A stretch of 51,220 bases of DNA. It comes from Bacteroidales bacterium (lineage in GTDB: Bacteria; Bacteroidota; Bacteroidia; Bacteroidales; GWF2-38-335). The stretch is taken from positions 1 through 51,220 of the forward strand of contig JAFGXD010000143.1 in the NCBI GenBank assembly GCA_016936815.1, given 5' to 3'. Shown here in pieces: positions 44,243 to 51,220 of this stretch (position 1 is its first letter; each line of letters begins with the position of its first letter). Position numbers and translations under genes: made by a program. The notes below the pieces were generated by a model. That model saw only the letters and a list, made by a program, of their open reading frames with translations, made no database searches and had not been told where the DNA came from.

Positions 44243-44797
44243 ATGAGCGAGAAAAAAGCAGATGTAAATGAAACAACTGTTAAACAGAAAGTTGAGAAGG
44301 TAAAGCCCAAAACAAAAGAGAAAAAAGTAACAAATAATAAAGAAAACAACAGTATTCAGGAATTGGGCAACAAATTACAGGAAATGTCAGATAAATATCT
44401 TCGTTTGTCAGCCGAATTCGATAACTTTAGAAAAAGAACTCTAAAGGAAAAGTCCGATTTAATTAGAAATGCAGGTGAAGACCTTATTCTTTCATTGCTT
44501 CCTGTTGTTGATGATTTTGAAAGAGCAGTAAAATCTATGGAAGGTAAAGAAGAAAACGACGCTTTTTGTCAGGGAATTATTCTTATTTACAACAAATTAA
44601 AAGATTCCTTGGCCGGCAAAGGTTTGAAAGAGATGGATTCCATTGGTGCTGAATTTAATACAGATTTGCATGAGGCGATAACAAAAATTCCAGCTCCAAA
44701 CAGCGAACTTAAAGGAAAGGTTGTTGATGCAATAGAAAAAGGATACTTCTTAAACGACAAGGTAATACGCTTTGCAAAAGTAGTTGTTGGAGAATAA
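44243..44797 (+). CDS. grpE: GrpE nucleotide exchange factor
   Basis: 184 residues. A Lys-rich disordered N-terminus (1-35) leads into the long dimerising helix (LGNKLQEMSDKYLRLSAEFDNFRKRTLKEK). The beta-domain has LSLLPVVDDFERAV, GIILIYNKLKDSL, and the C-terminal signature FNTDLHEAI...GYFLNDKVIRFAKVVVG. It exchanges ADP for ATP on DnaK (not in this window). dnaJ begins 19 bp downstream, so the two are one operon under the promoter at 44161-44192. Confidence 0.96.
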   Translation: MSEKKADVNETTVKQKVEKVKPKTKEKKVTNNKENNSIQELGNKLQEMSDKYLRLSAEFDNFRKRTLKEKSDLIRNAGEDLILSLLPVVDDFERAVKSMEGKEENDAFCQGIILIYNKLKDSLAGKGLKEMDSIGAEFNTDLHEAITKIPAPNSELKGKVVDAIEKGYFLNDKVIRFAKVVVGE

Positions 44798-44816
44798 TCA
44801 TTGAAAAAATATTGAA

Positions 44817-45965
44817 ATGGCAAAAAGAGACTATTACGAGATTCTAGAAGTATCAAAAAACGCTACCAAAGAAGAAATTAAGAAGGCTTATAGAAAGAAA
44901 GCTATACAGTTTCACCCCGACAAAAACCCCGGGAACAAAGAGGCTGAAGAAAAATTTAAAGAAGCTGCCGAAGCTTATGAAGTTTTGAGCAACGACGATA
45001 AAAGAAGAAAATACGACCAATTTGGTCATGCCGGTATGAGTGGTGGCGGTGGCGGTTATGGAGGCGGAATGACAATGGAGGATATTTTTTCATCCTTTGG
45101 AGATATTTTTAGCGATTTTGGATTTGGTGGATTTGGTGGATTTGGCGGTGGATCAAGATCTTCCAGAAGAGTACGTAAAGGGTCTAATATTAGAGTAAAA
45201 GTAAAACTCAACTTAAGCGAAATTGCCAACGGTGTTGAAAAGAAAATAAAAGTAAAAAAAGACATTCCTTGCGATGCATGCAGCGGAACAGGTGCTGAAC
45301 ATGGTTCCGGTCATTCCGAATGTCATACTTGCCGAGGCTCCGGAAGAGTAACCCGAATTCAGAATACAATTTTAGGTCAGATGCAGACAGCAAGCACCTG
45401 CCCTACTTGTCAGGGTGAAGGAAAAATTATTACCAGAAAATGTAAAGTGTGCAATGGAGAAGGAGTTGTAAAAGGCGAAGAAATAATAAAACTTAATATT
45501 CCCCCGGGAGTAGCGGAAGGAATGCAACTTGCCGTTTCCGGAAAAGGAAATGCTCCAAGAATGGGAGGTGTTAACGGCGATTTGCTTGTGGTAATTGAGG
45601 AAGAAGAACATCCTGAATTAATAAGAGATGGAAACGACCTAATTTACAACCTTTACCTAAGTGTGCCGGATGCTGCTCTGGGCGAGGCAGTTGAAATTCC
45701 AACAATAGAAAACCGTGTAAAAATAAAAATAGAACCGGGAACACAACCGGGAAAAATCCTTAGGCTTAAAGGCAAAGGACTTCCCGATGTAAACGGCTAT
45801 GGTAAAGGAGATCTTTTGGTAAATATTAATGTATGGATTCCTAAAAACCTCACAAAAGACGAGAAGAAAATTTTTGAAAAATTTAAAGAATCAATAAGTT
45901 TTAAACCCGAAACCGACAGAAGAGACCAAGGGTTCTTTGAAAGAATGAGAAATATGTTCGACTAG
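44817..45965 (+). CDS. dnaJ: Chaperone DnaJ
   Basis: 382 residues, type I DnaJ with every domain in order. J domain (1-70) with HPD at 33-35; Gly/Phe-rich linker (about 75-120); zinc-finger domain with four CxxCxGxG repeats ([32 protein letters not shown]); then the C-terminal substrate-binding beta domains ([21 protein letters not shown]). It stimulates DnaK ATP hydrolysis. The TAG stop lies in a CTAG palindrome that is also the stop of the convergent M42 peptidase gene (45962-45965). Confidence 0.97.
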   Translation: MAKRDYYEILEVSKNATKEEIKKAYRKKAIQFHPDKNPGNKEAEEKFKEAAEAYEVLSNDDKRRKYDQFGHAGMSGGGGGYGGGMTMEDIFSSFGDIFSDFGFGGFGGFGGGSRSSRRVRKGSNIRVKVKLNLSEIANGVEKKIKVKKDIPCDACSGTGAEHGSGHSECHTCRGSGRVTRIQNTILGQMQTASTCPTCQGEGKIITRKCKVCNGEGVVKGEEIIKLNIPPGVAEGMQLAVSGKGNAPRMGGVNGDLLVVIEEEEHPELIRDGNDLIYNLYLSVPDAALGEAVEIPTIENRVKIKIEPGTQPGKILRLKGKGLPDVNGYGKGDLLVNINVWIPKNLTKDEKKIFEKFKESISFKPETDRRDQGFFERMRNMFD

Positions 45966-46882
45966 TAGTCTTGAAGCTTTTTAACAAGAATTTTATAAAT
46001 TTTCATCATAGATTCTATATCGTTCTTATGAACTCTTTCTTCCGCGGAATGGGCATTAGCTTCGGGTGCACCAATAAAACACCAATCTATTGGGTAAGGA
46101 GTTTTCTGCAAATAACCTCCGTCGCTGCTACCGCTTTCCTCTACTTCAATTTGGTGTTTCAAGTCATTAGTTTTTAAAATGTTACGAATTAAATCTACGA
46201 AATCTTTTCTTGGAATATATTTATCTCTTAATGAAACAACAGCACCTTGTCCATGAAAAACTCCATCGGTTACCCAGGTTATATCGGCAATTAGTGCTTT
46301 GGTTATTTTGTATTTTTCGTATAATATTCTCGCAATAATTTCTACACTTCCCCCTCCGTGTTCCTCAAGGGAAGTAAAAACCAAAATGCCATTTTCCAAA
46401 TCTTTTGCAATTTTCAAACAAGTATAAACTCCCAATCTATTATCCAAGAATGGAGAAACAACATATTCTTCATCTTCCTGAAAGTTTGGGCAAAAAGCAA
46501 GAGCTGTTCCCGGGTCAATTGTTTTCTCAGATTTTATTGAAATTGAATCATCTTCTTCATTTACAAGTAATTCACCAACAACTAAATCATTTCCACAAAA
46601 TCCTCTTAATTTTGTTCCTTGTGTAATAACCGGGCTTCCAATTCTAACCAACTGATTATTATATCTGGCAGTAAAACCAACAGAATCCATGTGAGCAAAA
46701 ACAGCAAGCTTTGGTTTACCGAACACAAGAATAATATTTCCTTGTAAATTGTCGGTAATAATATCAGGCGATTTTTTCCATTTTTTTGAATTAGTTTGAA
46801 CATATTCAATAATAAAATCCCTTATTCTATATTCTTCACCCGAAGGGCCATGAAGTTCGCAAAGCTTTTTGAGTAGTTTCAT
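45962..46882 (-). CDS. M42-family metallopeptidase (deblocking/glutamyl aminopeptidase-like)
   Basis: 306 residues, cytoplasmic. Metal-binding and catalytic motifs of the M42/M20-like clan are present: [12 protein letters not shown] (His-x-Asp), SPFLDNRLG (bridging Asp), [11 protein letters not shown] (Glu-Glu), ADITW, and a final His in [20 protein letters not shown] at the N-terminus is the typical M42 opening. It probably forms a large tetrahedral aminopeptidase. It is slightly short for the family (about 340). Last gene of a minus-strand operon EamA-YigZ-M42, starting 1 bp after the YigZ stop. Confidence 0.9.
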   Translation of the reverse strand: MKLLKKLCELHGPSGEEYRIRDFIIEYVQTNSKKWKKSPDIITDNLQGNIILVFGKPKLAVFAHMDSVGFTARYNNQLVRIGSPVITQGTKLRGFCGNDLVVGELLVNEEDDSISIKSEKTIDPGTALAFCPNFQEDEEYVVSPFLDNRLGVYTCLKIAKDLENGILVFTSLEEHGGGSVEIIARILYEKYKITKALIADITWVTDGVFHGQGAVVSLRDKYIPRKDFVDLIRNILKTNDLKHQIEVEESGSSDGGYLQKTPYPIDWCFIGAPEANAHSAEERVHKNDIESMMKIYKILVKKLQDY

Positions 46883-46883
46883 A

Positions 46884-47492
46884 TTATTCTGTTCGTAAAA
46901 TTTCTATTTTAACTGAATCAATTTTTTCTAACCTTTCAGTTATTCTCTGAGCCTCTGAAAGTCTAAGTTTCACATTAATAGAGCATTGCAACTCGAAACA
47001 TTGCTCAAATTGCTCTAACTGTTCCTCTTTAAGCACAGTCATAACATCGTTCATTGCTAAATATTCGAAATGGATTTTAGTGATATTATTTACAGTTTTC
47101 TCAATAATTTCTCCATTTCTAATTGCCTCCGAAGCGGCTGTTCTATAAGCATTTATAAGTCCCGGAACTCCAAGTTTTGTTCCCCCGAAGTATCTAACAA
47201 CCACAATCAAAATATTAGTAAGGTCGAAAGACTGAATCTGACCAAAAATTGGCATTCCTGCAGAATTAGAAGGCTCGCCGTCGTCGTTTACCCTGTAATG
47301 CAGCTTATCTGCTCCAAGTCGCCATGCAAAACAATGATGACGTGCATCGTAATACTGATTTCTGAGGTTTTTCTGAATATCTTTTATTTCAGTTTCAGAA
47401 AAAACAGGAAAAGCAAGTCCAATAAACTTACTTCCTCTATCTTTGAAAAAGCCTTCAGAATTTTCCTTAATTGTTTTATAAATATCTTCCAT
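46884..47492 (-). CDS. YigZ/IMPACT (UPF0029) family protein
   Basis: 202 residues. The UPF0029 N-terminal domain has FKDRGSKFIGLAFP, DARHHCFAWRLG, DDGEPSNSAGMPIFGQI and VVRYFGGTKLGVPGLINAYRTAA, all diagnostic. A C-terminal EF-G-V-like domain (DUF1949) follows from about residue 135. Eukaryotic IMPACT inhibits GCN2; bacterial YigZ is a suspected translation-related or peptidase-like protein with no proven role. It is tightly packed (1 bp gaps) between the EamA transporter and M42 genes on the same strand. Confidence 0.93.
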   Translation of the reverse strand: MEDIYKTIKENSEGFFKDRGSKFIGLAFPVFSETEIKDIQKNLRNQYYDARHHCFAWRLGADKLHYRVNDDGEPSNSAGMPIFGQIQSFDLTNILIVVVRYFGGTKLGVPGLINAYRTAASEAIRNGEIIEKTVNNITKIHFEYLAMNDVMTVLKEEQLEQFEQCFELQCSINVKLRLSEAQRITERLEKIDSVKIEILRTE

Positions 47493-47493
47493 A

Positions 47494-48363
47494 TTAGAAG
47501 GATTCGAACATTAGCAATAAGGCTGCTGCCACCGACAAAAATATTCCAAAGTAATTAATTTTGGAAAGTTTTTCATTAAAAAACAAATATGCTGAAAAAA
47601 CGGCAAGCACCACAATACCTATGTTATTTACTCCAAAAATAACGGAACCATCGAGGCTTCCGGAATTAAGAGCAAGAAGAATAAAATATATTGAACCAAA
47701 ATTAGCAATTCCTAATAATCCACCAAGCAATAATGTTTTTAACCTAAAGAACTCATTTCTAAGTTTTTTGCTCAGCATTACAATAATTAGCCCCGATACA
47801 CAGCTTATAGTAAAAAGTACTCCCGAGAAAACAGAAGCGTAATTATCTGAAACATAATTAGATTGAGCATATTTCACAAAAGTATCTACGGCGCCAAGTC
47901 CGAAAAATATGATAATTGGAAAGATAATAGCATTTCTATTTACCTTAGCATCTGGCTTTTTATAAACAGTTAACACAACAGCTAGAACAGCTAGAATTAT
48001 TCCGACAAGTTTGGTAGTCTCTAGAACTTCATTATCGTAAACAATTGAGAATGTGATTGGTAATATAACAGACATTCGTCCTGCCACCGTAGAAACAGAA
48101 ACCCCGGCATATTTAATAGTTTTGCCCATTAGCCAGAACATTAGAATAAAGAGCAATCCAATTACAAAAGCAAGTCCCAACCAATTAGAATTAATAACGC
48201 TTTGAAAAGAGACCGTATTGTTATTAAGCAAAAATCCCAGAGAAGCGGCAAAGATGTAATTTGTAGCAATTGCGGCAAAAGTATTTACCTTAAACCTTTC
48301 GAGCAGTTTAAAAACAATAACAATAGCAGTTGAAGATAATATGCAAAGAAGCAGGTAAATCAT
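47494..48363 (-). CDS. EamA/DMT-superfamily transporter
   Basis: 289 residues with ten hydrophobic helices in two five-helix repeats, as in the drug/metabolite transporter superfamily. Recognisable pieces are the N-terminal FAAIATNYIFAASLGFLL, GRMSVILPITFSI (end of repeat 1), and GVNNIGIVVLAVFSAYLFFNEKLSKINYFGIFLSVAAALLL in the last two helices. The substrate is unknown. First gene of the minus-strand operon with YigZ and the M42 peptidase; it starts 8 bp after the dnaA terminator, so its own promoter is unclear. Confidence 0.87.
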   Translation of the reverse strand: MIYLLLCILSSTAIVIVFKLLERFKVNTFAAIATNYIFAASLGFLLNNNTVSFQSVINSNWLGLAFVIGLLFILMFWLMGKTIKYAGVSVSTVAGRMSVILPITFSIVYDNEVLETTKLVGIILAVLAVVLTVYKKPDAKVNRNAIIFPIIIFFGLGAVDTFVKYAQSNYVSDNYASVFSGVLFTISCVSGLIIVMLSKKLRNEFFRLKTLLLGGLLGIANFGSIYFILLALNSGSLDGSVIFGVNNIGIVVLAVFSAYLFFNEKLSKINYFGIFLSVAAALLLMFESF

Positions 48364-48370
48364 TGGTTTA

Positions 48371-48400
48371 AAAAAAAAGCAGATTAGAAAAATCTGCTTT
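48371..48400 (-). terminator. Terminator after dnaA
   Basis: On the minus strand AAAGCAGATT (48400-48391), loop TTTCT, AATCTGCTTT (48385-48376) form a perfect 10-bp stem followed by T-residues to 48371. The dnaA stop is 15 bp before it, and the EamA ATG only 8 bp after it. Confidence 0.85.
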
Positions 48401-48414
48401 GTTATGAAATAAAA

Positions 48415-49851
48415 TTACATTTTAAGTTTTTTCTCAATTTCATCAATATACAGCCTAAACCGTTTGTCAGTGTCAATCAGGTTATTAACAGTTTTGCAGG
48501 CATGTAAAACAGTAGCGTGGTCTTTTCCGCCAATTTGACTTCCAATAGTAGCAAGAGAAGATTTTGTAAGGCTTTTAGCGAAGAACATAGCAATTTGTCT
48601 GGCCTGAACAATTTCCCTTTTTCTGGTTTTGGATTTAAGCAGGTCTACGGGCATGCTAAAATAATCGCAAACAACTTTCTGAATATAATCTATAGAAATT
48701 TCTCGTTTAGTATTTTTTACAAGTTTATCAATCATTTGCTTAGCCAAATCGAGAGTAATATCTTTTCGGTTAAGAGTAGACTGAGCAAGAAGAGAAATAA
48801 GAGCACCTTCTAGTTCGCGAACATTGTTAGTAATATGGGAAGCAATGTATTCGATAACTTCCTGAGGCATTTCTATACCGTCTTTATAAGTTTTTTGGTT
48901 TAGAATTGCTATTCTGGTTTCATAATCAGGAACTTGTAAATCGGCAGAAAGTCCCCATTTAAATCTTGACAGCAATCTTTGTTCTAATCCCTGAAGTTCA
49001 ACAGGGGGTTTATCGGAAGTAAGAATAAGCTGTTTTTTAGATTGGTGCAGGTGATTAAAAATTTGGAAGAAAATTTCCTGAGTTTTTTCTTTTCCTGCAA
49101 ATTCATGTACATCATCTAGAATAAGAACATCTATCATTTGATAGAAATGCATAAAATCGTTTACGTTTTCTGTACGAACTGATTCCACAAATTGGGTTGC
49201 AAACTTATTGGCGTTGACGTAAAGGACAATTTTTTCAGGAAATTTTTCCTTAACCTCAATACCAATTGCCTGAGCAAGATGTGTTTTTCCCAGTCCTGAA
49301 ATGCCGTATAATAGTAATGGGTTAAAAGCAGTTCCACCGGGGTTATTGGCTACAGCATATCCTGCAGAACGCGCAAGTCGATTACATTCTCCTTCAACAA
49401 AATTTGAAAAAGAATTATCAGGGTTTAGCTGAGGATCAACATGTAATTTTTTTATTCCGGGTATTATAAAAGGATTCTTAATAGAATTTTCTTTTAGATT
49501 AAGAGGAATAGAAACAGGTTTATTCTTCAGATCGGTTTTATTTTTTGCCGGAATTTTAACGGTAACAGGTTTTGCATTGGAGAAAGAATTATTCTCCATA
49601 ACTACATTGTATTCAAGTTTCGCTTCAGATCCCAGCTCTTTTCTAAGAGTTTTTCTCAAAATGTCGATATACTGCTCTTCCAGATATTCGTAGAAAAACG
49701 GACTGGGAACCTGAATGGTAAGCACGGAGCTTTCCAGCTTGATTGGAACTATAGGTTCAAACCAAGTCCGATAACTAATGGAAGGCACATTGTCCTTAAT
49801 TATCTTAAGGCAATTACTCCATACGGTCTCATGAGTCTTATCCATTATCAT
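48415..49851 (-). CDS. dnaA: Chromosomal replication initiator DnaA
   Basis: 478 residues with all DnaA domains. Domain I (about 1-85) has WSNCLKIIKDNVPSISYRTWFEPI. A variable Lys/Pro linker follows (about 95-150). The AAA+ domain III carries Walker A GISGLGKTHL, Walker B DVLILDDVHEFAGKEKTQ and the sensor/Arg-finger segment LLSRFKWGLS. DNA-binding domain IV ends with ARQIAMFFAKSLTK and GGKDHATVLHA, the DnaA signature. Two ATGs overlap at the start (49851 and 49845, reading ATG-ATA-ATG-GAT); either may be used. A noncoding, AT-rich region with direct repeats lies upstream. dnaN is not adjacent. Confidence 0.97.
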   Translation of the reverse strand: MIMDKTHETVWSNCLKIIKDNVPSISYRTWFEPIVPIKLESSVLTIQVPSPFFYEYLEEQYIDILRKTLRKELGSEAKLEYNVVMENNSFSNAKPVTVKIPAKNKTDLKNKPVSIPLNLKENSIKNPFIIPGIKKLHVDPQLNPDNSFSNFVEGECNRLARSAGYAVANNPGGTAFNPLLLYGISGLGKTHLAQAIGIEVKEKFPEKIVLYVNANKFATQFVESVRTENVNDFMHFYQMIDVLILDDVHEFAGKEKTQEIFFQIFNHLHQSKKQLILTSDKPPVELQGLEQRLLSRFKWGLSADLQVPDYETRIAILNQKTYKDGIEMPQEVIEYIASHITNNVRELEGALISLLAQSTLNRKDITLDLAKQMIDKLVKNTKREISIDYIQKVVCDYFSMPVDLLKSKTRKREIVQARQIAMFFAKSLTKSSLATIGSQIGGKDHATVLHACKTVNNLIDTDKRFRLYIDEIEKKLKM

Positions 49852-50213
49852 TCAGATATTTAATAATTTTGTTACACCATTGTGTTCAGACTAGCAAGAT
49901 TGTAAAAAAAAACTTGTAAAAAAAATTTTTAAACTCTTGTTTTTTTCAAAAATCATTTATGCTTTTTATTATCAGTTAATTAAAAATGAAAAAAAAATAA
50001 AATTTCTTAACACTCACTTAATCAACACTTTACATTAAACAAACATTTCTATAATCAATATTTTACATTAATACCCAAAATTCATAGATAAAAACCAAGA
50101 AAATAGGGATAAAAACAATCAATGCTAATTGGTTTTAGAATGCATAAATGTAAGGAAATTCAATGGAAATCTGCAAGCTTTTTTAAATAAAAAACAGCTT
50201 TTTTGTATATTAA
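49852..50213. other. AT-rich noncoding region upstream of dnaA with direct repeats
   Basis: About 360 bp without a gene. It holds AATCAACACTTTACATTAA (50020-50038) and AATCAATATTTTACATTAA (50053-50071), 17/19 identical and 33 bp apart, and two TTGTAAAAAAAA copies 14 bp apart (49910-49935). I find no good DnaA box (TTATNCACA); the nearest are poor minus-strand matches (TTATCCCTA, TTATCTATG). It may hold the dnaA promoter or be part of an origin, but this is unproven. A weak hairpin (about 50175-50200) lies near the MCE gene end. Confidence 0.4.
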
Positions 50214-51206
50214 TTATTGCTTCTTGTCTTTTTTGTCTTTATATACCTGTCTGCTAAAGTCAAACAATGGAAAAGATACGTATCGTTTTGGATTAATACG
50301 AATGTCATCAAGCAATCTGTCGAGGTTTTTGGATGCTTCTTCCAGATTTCTGTACAAACTGTCGTTATTAACTAACATTCCTACCGTTCCTTCACCTCTA
50401 TTAATCTTCTCAAAGATATCGTTTGCTTGTGCAAGAGCTTTATCTGCATTGCTAATTGTTTCGGCAATACGTGCTTTTGAAAGTGTGTCTGATAGATTTG
50501 AGAAATTATTGATGATATTTGTCAATTTCCCTGTATTAGACCTTAAATTATCTGAAAACATTTCAATATTGGTAAGAGTTCGGGATATTTTGTACTTCTG
50601 GCCTCTCATTAATGTATCTAGTGAAAATGCAGTTCCTTCAAGATATGAAATTGTAGTTCTTATACTTTCAATTGATTTTTTAAGGTTTTGAGTGGTTCGC
50701 TCACTCATAACTGTTTGAATGGAAATAATTAGAGTGTCTATATCGGCAAGTAGCTCTTCGGCTTTTTTCTTAACAGGAGCCACTTCTTGTGAAACTTGTT
50801 CAGTAAGAGACATTTCCAACGAAGAAAGTAATGTGTCTCCGGAATTGTGATACTCGGAATTGCCGGAAATATCCATTTTTATTGCCATATTACCCATTAT
50901 TCCTTTAGAAACAATTTTTGCTATTGAATTTCTTGGAATTTTAACATCATTATTAATATGAATTTCCACTACCATGGAATAGTCTTTTTGCATATTAATT
51001 GACCTTACTTTTCCTATTATTAAACCATTTAATTCAACAGGACAACTGGCATCAAGTCCGTCTATTCTTTCGTATCTGGCAAAAAACACCTGATCGGATG
51101 AGAAAAAATTTATTCCTTTCAAGAAATTTATTCCCCAGATTAATGCTGCAGCAGCAATAATAACAAATATTCCAATTTTTGTATTTCTTTGAATTTTAAA
51201 TGCCAT
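50214..51206 (-). CDS. MCE (MlaD-like) family lipid-transport protein
   Basis: 330 residues. A single N-terminal transmembrane helix (about 10-30, IGIFVIIAAAALIWGINFLKG) is followed by one MCE domain (about 35-115): VFFARYERIDGLDASCPVELNGLIIGKV and IPRNSIAKIVSKGIMGNMAIKM (the usual yt.v.dv.gL..gspV...G..vG.V pattern). The rest is helical with heptads (about 125-300), ending in a Lys-rich tail. Such proteins form hexameric rings or tubes in the periplasm carrying lipids between membranes. No MlaE/MlaF genes are in the window. Its promoter probably lies beyond the right edge. Confidence 0.92.
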   Translation of the reverse strand: MAFKIQRNTKIGIFVIIAAAALIWGINFLKGINFFSSDQVFFARYERIDGLDASCPVELNGLIIGKVRSINMQKDYSMVVEIHINNDVKIPRNSIAKIVSKGIMGNMAIKMDISGNSEYHNSGDTLLSSLEMSLTEQVSQEVAPVKKKAEELLADIDTLIISIQTVMSERTTQNLKKSIESIRTTISYLEGTAFSLDTLMRGQKYKISRTLTNIEMFSDNLRSNTGKLTNIINNFSNLSDTLSKARIAETISNADKALAQANDIFEKINRGEGTVGMLVNNDSLYRNLEEASKNLDRLLDDIRINPKRYVSFPLFDFSRQVYKDKKDKKQ

Positions 51207-51220
51207 GTTTATTACAAAAA

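Noticed and set aside
47070-47558. A 162-codon plus-strand open frame over YigZ
   Set aside because: It is the complementary strand of a protein with diagnostic YigZ motifs.
50175-50200. Terminator for the MCE gene
   Set aside because: An AAGCT.../AGCTT hairpin with A/T arms and a bulge exists, but no T-tract follows on the minus strand.
49852-50213. Chromosome origin (oriC) next to dnaA
   Set aside because: No cluster of consensus DnaA boxes; kept only as a candidate region with direct repeats.
50203-50691. A 162-codon plus-strand open frame over the MCE gene
   Set aside because: Shadow of the MCE protein; Ser/Leu-rich with no recognisable domain.

Overview
The window reads as a chromosomal segment of an AT-rich member of the Bacteroidota, probably a marine or anaerobic Bacteroidales/Flavobacteriales-like lineage; I cannot name a genus. 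The evidence is two giant secreted proteins with SprB repeats and type B type IX secretion (T9SS) C-terminal domains, the start of a PorP/SprF gene, a fused SecDF, a small-type PurL, a DUF4290 gene, a TPR-LytS/LytTR pair, and repeated TAnnTTTG promoter -7 elements. Several promoters lie so close to the ATG that TTG 'starts' inside the -7 element extend open frames falsely; for those genes I moved the start downstream.

Layout. 1-7245 (minus) is a T9SS cargo cluster: a small secreted CxxC protein, a 2203-residue adhesin with 20 SprB repeats, and the N-terminus of a PorP/SprF protein cut by the window edge. A tRNA-Arg(TCT) with its own promoter and terminator follows. 8009-19377 (plus) is housekeeping: purL-menG, a cation/proton antiporter with an overlapping retropepsin-like gene, secDF, then a tight operon of Na+/Ca2+ exchanger, lolD, TIGR02757 protein and a TrmN6-like methyltransferase. 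This meets a convergent Ste24-like protease. 20795-25003 is a second T9SS cargo protein with PKD, Ig-like and SprB domains. 25069-26570 looks like an accessory insertion: an AAA/DUF4143 ATPase behind four phased 23-bp iterons and followed by REP-like palindromes.

26592-48363 holds recG, a SAM methyltransferase, a TPR-histidine kinase/LytTR regulator pair with an SDR39U1-like epimerase, a thioredoxin-like protein, an SSS symporter, a cell-wall pair (NagZ-type GH3 fused to a beta-lactamase-fold domain, then an M23-LysM peptidase), a secreted protein resembling the GldM C-terminal region, the heptose-7-phosphate kinase gene, DUF4290-murA, a TlpA-like thioredoxin, grpE-dnaJ, and a minus-strand EamA-YigZ-M42 operon. 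48415-51206 (minus) holds dnaA, a 360-bp AT-rich noncoding region with direct repeats, and an MCE/MlaD lipid-transport protein.

Functional themes are envelope building (murA, hldE-type kinase, GH3/M23 peptidoglycan remodelling, LolD, MCE, SecDF) and T9SS surface display. Most genes are ordinary. The most unusual signals are the phased iterons before the DUF4143 ATPase, terminators whose T-tracts merge into the next promoter (one giving an apparently leaderless exchanger mRNA), the organised 20-repeat SprB protein with its uncharacterised small partner, and a Cys-to-Asp active site in MurA. I found no CRISPR array, insertion sequence, prophage or complete defence system.
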